DNA from: Hydrangea macrophylla | Lineage: Eukaryota; Streptophyta; Magnoliopsida; Cornales; Hydrangeaceae | DNA: 64,000 bases | NCBI GenBank assembly: GCA_033977485.1 | Contig: CM066984.1 | Coordinates: 34,205,501-34,269,500 of the forward strand | Reading direction: 5' to 3' | Shown: in pieces, positions 57,919 to 64,000 of the stretch | How positions within the stretch are numbered: position 1 is the first letter of the stretch | How the letters are laid out: every line of letters starts with the position of its first letter | Translations under genes and position numbers: made by a program | The notes under the pieces: model-generated | Seen by the model: the letters and a program-made list of their open reading frames with translations, nothing else | Told to the model about the DNA's origin: nothing | Databases searched by the model: none

Positions 57919-57927
57919 TCTATATGA
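57919..57927 (+). promoter_or_regulatory. TATA box of the host gene
   Basis: CTCTATATGAG lies about 30 bp before a leader with purine-rich sequence and about 50 bp before two telo-box motifs (AAACCCTA at 57971-57978 and 58048-58055), an arrangement common in plant housekeeping genes. The transcription start is estimated at about 57,950. Confidence 0.5.
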
Positions 57928-57944
57928 GAAACAGAAAAGAGAGA

Positions 57945-58093
57945 GGTTACTGTGAGAGAACAACAGGCAGAAACCCTAGGCGAGCCTCCAGCGACGACGA
58001 GTGAAGGCCAAGACGAAGAAGAAGAAGAAGAAGAGTGACTGCAAGCGAAACCCTAGTCCCTACATTGAACGAAGAAGAAGACGAAGATTCCAG
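57945..58093 (+). other. 5' UTR exon 1 of the host gene
   Basis: It has GAAGAA-rich leader sequence without any ATG. It ends at the donor CCAG|GTAAGT (58094). The two AAACCCTAG motifs and the purine tract are typical of plant leaders. The start coordinate is an estimate from the TATA box. Confidence 0.6.
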
Positions 58094-59062
58094 GTAAGTG
58101 ATTTATAACCAGCCCTCAAAATCAGTTTCATCATTTTTCAGAGCATATCTCTCTCTGGTTTTTCCCCCAATTAATGGCGAGTTGATTGCTATTTGTTAAC
58201 TATTTATGCATTTAAGAGCTGTTATTATCATCATCGATATTATTATGAGAGACAAACATATGATCATCCCTATTAACTGATGAATAAAGATTTTTACTAC
58301 AATGCTCTGATCTTCTATCTGAACCAGTGATAGCTAATTTTAACGTACCATATGCTTCTCCTACCTATTCCTAGTTCCACAAGCTGAGCCAATGACTAAA
58401 TTCACCACCGACTCCTTTTCTCACTCATCAATTTAAACAATGAAACAACCCCTTATTTCAACAACTCTGCATCTACCTGCGCGCAACTTTAATTACACTG
58501 TTAGTTGACTTGTTTTAAATGGTTTTTTTTTTTTTTTTTGTTGGGATGGTGTTTCCTCACAAGATACTTGGAACCATCTCACTGCTTGAGATATTACTTT
58601 CCCTAAATTCTCCCATCTATTTTTTTTATAGGTAAAGTGGAGGCTTGGTATTCCGTTATTTATTGTGTAACATCTTTTAAAATATGGTGCGAGTTAAAAA
58701 CCACTTTATACAGTGTAGTCTCCTTAATTGGTTTCTTTCTCTTTCATACTTGCAACTGCAGCCTCTTTGCTGTTAGAATTTTAAGGCTTTAGCCTCTTTG
58801 CTTTTAGAATTTTATTGTGTTACTCCACATGCTCTAGTGTCCCGTATTGAGTTTAGGCTGGTAGTTAATATCACTTATTATTCTTATATGTCCAACACCT
58901 TTCTATTAGATTGACAACTCAATTTTTTATTAAGTCATTACATTAATTTCTGCTCCTTTTCTACTGTACATATCGGGTGGTATCTTCATTTAATAGTTTG
59001 CTTCAGAATATAAATGCATTTGATTTTTTACTTTTATTTTCACTAACCTAATTTGCTTTCAG
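58094..59062 (+). other. First intron of the host gene
   Basis: AT- and T-rich throughout, from GTAAGT to TTGCTTTCAG. No element is recognised. Confidence 0.6.
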
Positions 59063-59121
59063 CCGGTTTGTTGAATGCGGCTGAGTTATTGAGGATGTGA
59101 TAGCTGCTCATCTATCTGAAA
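59063..59121 (+). other. 5' UTR exon 2 with two tiny upstream ORFs
   Basis: A 59-base exon is bounded by TTGCTTTCAG and GTAAGT. It holds ATG CGG CTG AGT TAT TGA (59075-59092) and, two bases later, ATG TGA (59095-59100), a start codon followed directly by a stop. Exons 1 and 3 have no ATG before the main start, so skipping this exon would remove both. Confidence 0.6.
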
Positions 59122-60339
59122 GTAAGTTCATATGTATCAAACTGCATTCTATGAAGTTGTGATACACTTTTCCTATATAGTTTACATTATCGATCGCTAT
59201 TGTTTGGCAAAAATTATGACTTTGCACGGGCATGCCAGGACTTGTACGGTAGGCCCAAACGTGTAGCCAAACTAATCCCTATGTTTGGTGCGAGTGTGAT
59301 CAGGTTTTGGGAAGTAGGGATGCCCCTTCTCTTAAGGTTGCACTTACTTCAGTATAGAGGACTTCAAATATTCGACCAAGTGATAAAAGTGATACGCGAG
59401 ACAAAGTTGAATTTGTGAAATGGAAAAGATTGTCATTACAGTAGAGGTGATTGCAAAGGAAAGACATCCGAACTGGGAAATGAAAAGTACATTGAAAACA
59501 AAAGTTGCTACTAGACATACAATGCATAAAATTAAAAAAGCGTGCTGTAGAATGCTTTTTTTCGAGGTGTGGGTGTGTGTGTGAGTGGGGGCTTGTTTGG
59601 CCGGTAGTCTTGCTTTATAGGAGTAGAAAATAACTTCCACTTATACATGTGTAACTTCTTTCAACCTCTTTGAACTTCTTTCAGCAACCACCCACTTACG
59701 TAGGTTACATGGGATAACCACCAGCCACTACAAGAAGTTGTAAATTGTTTGGCAATAATCACCCCACTATCCATTTCCTTGCCACGTGTCTTTCCCATTC
59801 TCACAGACTGACTTCTCAGGAGCTCATCAATGAAATTGGTCAGGACCGTGGTCACTCAAATTGAGGATGTAATCACACATACATCGATCATACTTTGTAA
59901 TTTTAACAAAATTGTAAAATTTGGGTGTAAACAACTACTGTTGAAGTTGCCACCAAACTTGCTTATGGAAGGTTGGGCCAGTGTAGCACCTATGCTAGAT
60001 TCAACTCCATCTTACAATTCACTTCCTTGCTATGAAGCACGCACACAGACACACCGACACGGATACGACACGACACGGGCACGCCGACACAAGAAAGTCC
60101 TATAAACAATTACACATTGACACTACTATGGTGAAGTGTCGTGTCTGCGTGTTGGACATGACAAGTTACCTTCTTTGAAGTGTCGGTGCTTCTTAGCTTC
60201 CCTGCTAAGAATAAAACAAATGGATTTCTAGAACATATTAAGGGCAAGAGCAAATTTTTTGTCTTCTTTAAGTAAACAATTCTTTTTAAAGCTTTTTTAG
60301 GCTACTTTTTTATTATTATTTTTAAATATGTATATATGC

Positions 60340-60485
60340 AGTTAGGCACACCAACGTATTGGTGACGCACTAGGCTTAAAAAGCCAGAAACCCTCCCCGC
60401 CGACCTGCGCATGTATGGGGTGACCCGCCCTGTCTAGCTTTTTAAGCCTAGTGCGTCGCCCAGTGCGCTCTACCTAGTGTGTTGG
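60340..60485. repeat. Small inverted-repeat element
   Basis: A perfect 21-bp inverted repeat, GACGCACTAGGCTTAAAAAGC and its complement (about 60362-60382 and 60439-60459), has weaker pairing outward. It resembles a MITE, but I could not fix its ends or a duplication. Confidence 0.5.
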
Positions 60486-60743
60486 AAAGCCTGACTGTGT
60501 ATATATGTATATATATTATCTATCTAATTGTAAATGATGGGTTCACTTGATTTGTTTAAGTATAAGCTTTTTGCTTACCAATAAGTTACCTCTATATGTA
60601 TTTTATAAGTTTCTTGTTAGATAGTAATGGGATACTTAAATTGGACTCCCTGTAACTTCCAATTCTGTTACAAACTAACCCACATACAAACCTAATGAAG
60701 TACGTGGTTTTCCTGCCATAAGTAATTGAGCTAGTTAAGCGAC

Positions 60744-61161
60744 CAGGGTTCGAAGACTCGGCCGGTACCGAGTCATCTCGGCCGAGTTGACTCGGTTTCG
60801 AAGGCCAACAAAACGAGATATACAGACGATACAAAAAATAATCGAAACGATGATGGATGGTGACTATATCGACTTTACCGCCATGTATTGAGCAAGATTG
60901 TGCCGTATCGCACGAGATCTCTACCGAGACGGCGAGACGAAGCTTCTGAGCACAGATTTGAGATTGAAAAAAGAGGGCAAAGGGTTTGAACATTACCTTT
61001 TCTGCATTATCTCCATAGATTTGAAGTAGAGAGATCTCGTCGTTAGATCTCGAACCAAAGCCATCTTCTTCTCACACAGATGGATTCCATCATCATCACC
61101 ACTCTCTTCCTTCACAGATCTGTTCGTCTCTCTCTATGTATCGACACCTGTGTGTGTCATG

Positions 61162-61204
<43 letters not shown>

Positions 61205-61890
61205 TGTGTCGTCTACAAGGAGGATCTTAGGTAAGTTATAGGGTTTTCGTTTTATTTATTTATTTATTTTTTGTTTAAGCTATTAGTAATATAGTATATT
61301 ATATTATATACCTACTATATTAGTCTGACTTAAGCTTTTGACCCAGTAAAAAACAATGTCAAGAGTAGAGATTAAATGATTAATTACTAATTATATTGTC
61401 CAAAGTAAAAAAACCTATTATCTGATAATATTTTTTTATATGATGTGTGTTATATTTGAAAACATAATAATGCTTATCATAAGCAGTAGGAGAAGTTATT
61501 TTTTATCAAAAAAAAAAAGAAATTAGTAGTTTAATTTTTTTGAATCACTTATAAAATTCTGATCTCACATAGAGTAACCGCGAAGAGACTAAATATGTAT
61601 GCATTATACTAGTGACTGTAAAAAAATAATAATAATACATAGATACTATGTCGATCGTGTGTTTATTGGACAAAATGTGATTTTATAAATGGTACATTGT
61701 GTATTATGCTAATCTAATAGGCCAATTTTGCTATTCTTGTTATTCTAGAAATTTTCATTATTTTTTCATTTTTTTTTAACCTTGAATCTAGCTTATCGGT
61801 GTGTATCACCCGATATCAGGCCGCGGTGCAGTGACCAAGTCGTCTCAACGTCCTCCGCGATTGCAATCGATACCGCGACCTTGAACCATG
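60744..61890. mobile_element. Non-autonomous hAT-like transposon, 1147 bp
   Basis: It is flanked by the perfect 8-bp duplication TAAGCGAC (60736-60743 and 61891-61898). The ends read CAGGGTTCGAAGACTCGG and, from the other side, CATGGTTCAAGGTCGCGG; short imperfect inverted repeats starting CA plus an 8-bp duplication are typical of hAT. The interior has no transposase. It includes a TG microsatellite (61164-61201). Confidence 0.8.
61164..61201. repeat. (TG)n microsatellite
   Basis: About 18 TG dinucleotides inside the hAT-like element. Confidence 0.95.
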
Positions 61891-62695
61891 TAAGCGACTG
61901 ATGTTTGAACATTCCCTTAACGGAGTTTCTTAGGTATTTATACTATTTAGTGCCTTCAGTCGATCTTGAACTCCTATAGCAATGCAGTCCAATCAACCCA
62001 ACCCAACTCCCTCAACCACCAAAACTTAGAAACGACTCCAATTGAGACATCTGGTTTGAATGTGCAAAGTTTACCAGAAATTAGAATTAGTCTCCCATTT
62101 AGGACGGCCTCCAACTTGTCAACATCATTCTAAAAAACTTCATACTTAGTCAGACTCATTTTTCGTGACGGCCCTAGCTATGATGTTTAGTGTGGAGATG
62201 GAGGACTCCCAAGTTAAAAACTTAGACATTGCTCACCACTTCTTATAATGGCAGAATTTCATGCTTGACAATATTAACCTGGAAACTACGTCCATAGAGG
62301 AGGCTTAGGCCTAATTCTACTATCTTGCTTCATCTACCCCATAAAGAGTAACTTCGTAGTCGGATAGTTTGCTCAAATTTGTATTCCTACACGTTAAACT
62401 TCTTCTTTTATTTATTTATTTTTTATTTAATTTTTTTAAAAAAGATAAAGATGGAACTTGGTAATAAGGAGAAAAAGCACAATTCTTAACCTTTTCCCCT
62501 TTAAATTTTAGTGACGGGGGCCTTTTTTCTCCTAAATTCATGGATGGTAAAGTTCACCCGCTGATTTTCTACTGTCTTGGATGTTCTAACCTTGAGATTC
62601 TATATTTTAGTTTGTGATTCTTCCTGTTATATGTATGATCTTTTGTGTGGATGCCATAGTAATTGTATTTGCACTGTGATATCCTGTCAATGTAG

Positions 62696-62748
62696 GTTTT
62701 ACTTGGTGCTTTGGAACTTTTCCCTCCAAAACTTTAGTAGCTCTTAGA
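62696..62748 (+). other. 5' UTR part of exon 3
   Basis: It begins after the acceptor TGTCAATGTAG and runs to the main start codon. No upstream ATG. Confidence 0.65.
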
Positions 62749-63328
62749 ATGAAGCCAAGAACCAATGGGTTGCCTAGAGATCATAGGTCGAAAGGTTTTC
62801 AGGGGCAGGGGCCAAACTGGGTCCTTATTGCTGGCGGTGCCTTGTTAAGTACGTTATCAGTTCGCCTTGGTTACAAGCTGAAGCAGGCACTTGACATTAA
62901 ACAAGCCGACAATACTAGCAATGATTTGAAAGGTCTTCTATTATGTAAAGGATTTAGAGCCTGTTGTTAGCTTTTAATTTGATCTCGTGTGGAGCAAGAG
63001 ATTTTTAAAGCTCTAATTGTAAAAAACAGTTTTTTAGCTTTAAAAAGGAATCAGATTTTTTAAGTAGCTATAAAAAGCTGATCCAAACAGTCACAGCTTT
63101 TTAAGCAAGCACTTATAAGTGATTGTTGGCCCCCGAAAAGCTATCCCAAATGGGCTCTAAGCATTCAGAAATTGTATTCTCAAATTTGTACCTGCTCTTA
63201 ACTTTCTGAGTCGTGCAATTCAGGAAATGGAAAGGCTACTGACAGAAAAAAGTCAGGACGTTGCCGTTTGCAGTCGAATGGTTATTGCTTTTCCCAAGAT
63301 GAGGATGGTTGCTTCAATTATATTTCAG
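62749..63328 (+). CDS. Small conserved plant protein of unknown function, 5' part
   Basis: The coding exons are 62749-62932 and 63224-63328; the rest lies past the right edge. The first exon gives 61 codons opening MKPRTNGLPRDHRSKGF, with a hydrophobic stretch WVLIAGGALLSTLSVRLGY (about residues 25-43) that could span a membrane, then a Lys/Gln-rich part. It splices in phase 1 at AAAG|GTCTTC to CAG|GAAATGG, adding a basic segment (RKKSGRCRLQSNGY) and EDGCFNYISG, then a donor CAG|GTGTGA. The exon text resembles a plant-wide hypothetical protein that I recognise by its GPNWVLIAGGALLSTLS and GCFNYISG phrases but cannot assign a function. Reading through the first donor would give a false 73-residue product. 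Confidence 0.72.
62933..63223 (+). other. Intron 3 of the host gene
   Basis: A 291-base GT-AG intron. The text at about 63,040-63,155 with AAAAAGCTGATCC and AGCTTTTTAAGCAAGC words looks like a piece of a common plant MITE, without clear ends. Confidence 0.6.
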
Positions 63329-64000
63329 GTGTGAACTTTTTCTGGGTCCTCAAAATCATGTCTAGAATTTCAGAATAGTCCAGGTTTTGTGTTTTCATTG
63401 TGCTTATGGGTGTTCTTGACTTCTTTTCTTGCTGATTCTATTAAAGTGATCGAGTATTTTTTAATTTAGTTTTTATATTGCATTTTATACTATTGTTTGC
63501 AAAATCAAACCTGGAGTGAGGAGGATAAAACTCGAAGCATGTTTCTTTTTGAGCTCTACTCCCCAGTCTTCCATATTTTCTTAACGGCTAACCAGTAATC
63601 TGTTTGTTATTGCTACTAAGATCCTGAGTTACAGTGTTCCTATGGATTTTATTTATTTATTTATTTTGATGAAGTTCCCATGGATTTTTAGAATGCATTA
63701 AATTGCATCAATTACATATGTGTGTTACGTCGATCAATTAACAAGATGAAACTCCAATGGAGGGAGGGGGCCTATTGACCTGGATTTTCCACGTCTCCCA
63801 ATATGGTTTCTGAAGGTTGACTTGCCATCCATTTTTCTAAAAAGGTTAACTATTGGTTGGATTTATAGTTTAAACTTGGTTTGTGTTAGGCACACTGTTT
63901 GGAACAGTTTCTGTCGAAGCTTGATGTACATTGTTAACAGCTAACCTTTAGGAGCAATTGGTTACTGAATAGTTTCAAAAATGAACAAAGTGGTTATCAC
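63329..64000 (+). other. Start of the next intron of the host gene
   Basis: It begins with GTGTGAAC after the exon ending in TTTCAG and continues T-rich to the window edge. No further exon is recognised. Confidence 0.5.

Larger units (their letters stand above)
59122..62695 (+). other. Second intron of the host gene (3.6 kb)
   Basis: Runs from GTAAGT to TGTCAATGTAG. It contains a probable small hairpin element (60340-60485), a hAT-like element (60744-61890) and, near 60,025-60,200, a short stretch of CACGGACACG-like words between GCTATGAAGCAC and its near-complement that may be another MITE. ORFs at 59200, 59344, 59830 and 60592 show no domain and are not supported. Confidence 0.55.

Noticed and set aside
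59200..59418. 72-codon ORF after leader exon 2
   Set aside because: Lies in the intron, no domain, and exon 2 has a strong donor before it.
60592..60993. 133-codon minus-strand ORF in the host intron
   Set aside because: It crosses the boundary of the hAT-like element at 60744, so half is transposon end and half intron.
62933..62970. Continuation of the host ORF to a 73-residue protein
   Set aside because: Reading passes through a good splice donor; the exon at 63224 continues the conserved protein in phase.

Overview
This window looks like plant nuclear DNA, probably from a eudicot. It is AT-rich, has intron-containing genes with GT-AG splice sites, and is dominated by nested LTR retrotransposons plus an endogenous pararetrovirus (family Caulimoviridae). 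I see no bacterial operons, rRNA, tRNA or CRISPR. The species cannot be named from the sequence alone. About 56 kb is a pile of mobile elements. The last 6-7 kb is host sequence holding the 5' part of one small conserved plant gene.

Layout, left to right. 1-3550: 3' end and 3' LTR of an Athila-like Ty3/gypsy element (+). 3551-3966: scrap of a gypsy gag (-). 3967-23687: a Ty1/copia element on the minus strand (Copia A). It is split by a 13,690-bp Tat/Ogre-like element (5348-19037, target duplication GCATC, LTRs of equal length) and by a 1601-bp solo LTR (20878-22478, duplication TAAAT). 23709-27683: 3' end of a second copia element (+, Copia B), split by a 1671-bp solo LTR (23875-25545). 27684-28343: an LTR fragment of a family related to that solo LTR. 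29388-34528 and 56028-56215: two pieces of an endogenous pararetrovirus joined tail to tail. 34529-56027: a decayed Tat/Retand-type gypsy element inserted in the viral protease region. Its left LTR holds a second nest of Athila-like elements (34867-42569), and its 3' region holds a solo LTR of the Ogre-like family (48541-51763). 56639-57669: a foldback Mutator-like element with a 9-bp duplication, just upstream of the host gene. 57921-64000: host promoter, two 5' UTR exons, two coding exons, and introns carrying a hAT-like element.

How the parts relate. The nesting gives a relative order of events: the viral DNA is older than the Tat/Retand element, which is older than the Athila-like nest and the Ogre-like solo LTR. 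Separately, Copia B predates Copia A if the abutting junction at 23.69 kb is an insertion, and Copia A predates the intact Ogre-like element. The Ogre-like element has an intact gag but no protease, reverse transcriptase or integrase, so it would need a partner element for mobility.

The strongest unexpected pattern is a promoter architecture shared by unrelated LTR families. Clusters of about 10-bp palindromes with a TCGA or near-TCGA core (CAATCGATTG, TCGATCGATCGA, CAGTCGACTG) sit just upstream of the LTR TATA box, and in several families also downstream of it, in both gypsy and copia elements. Other items worth attention are a W-box array in the Ogre-like LTR, a 191-bp higher-order tandem array in that element's 3' region, an antisense intron-containing extra gene in the Tat/Retand element, and a start-stop upstream ORF in the host gene leader.
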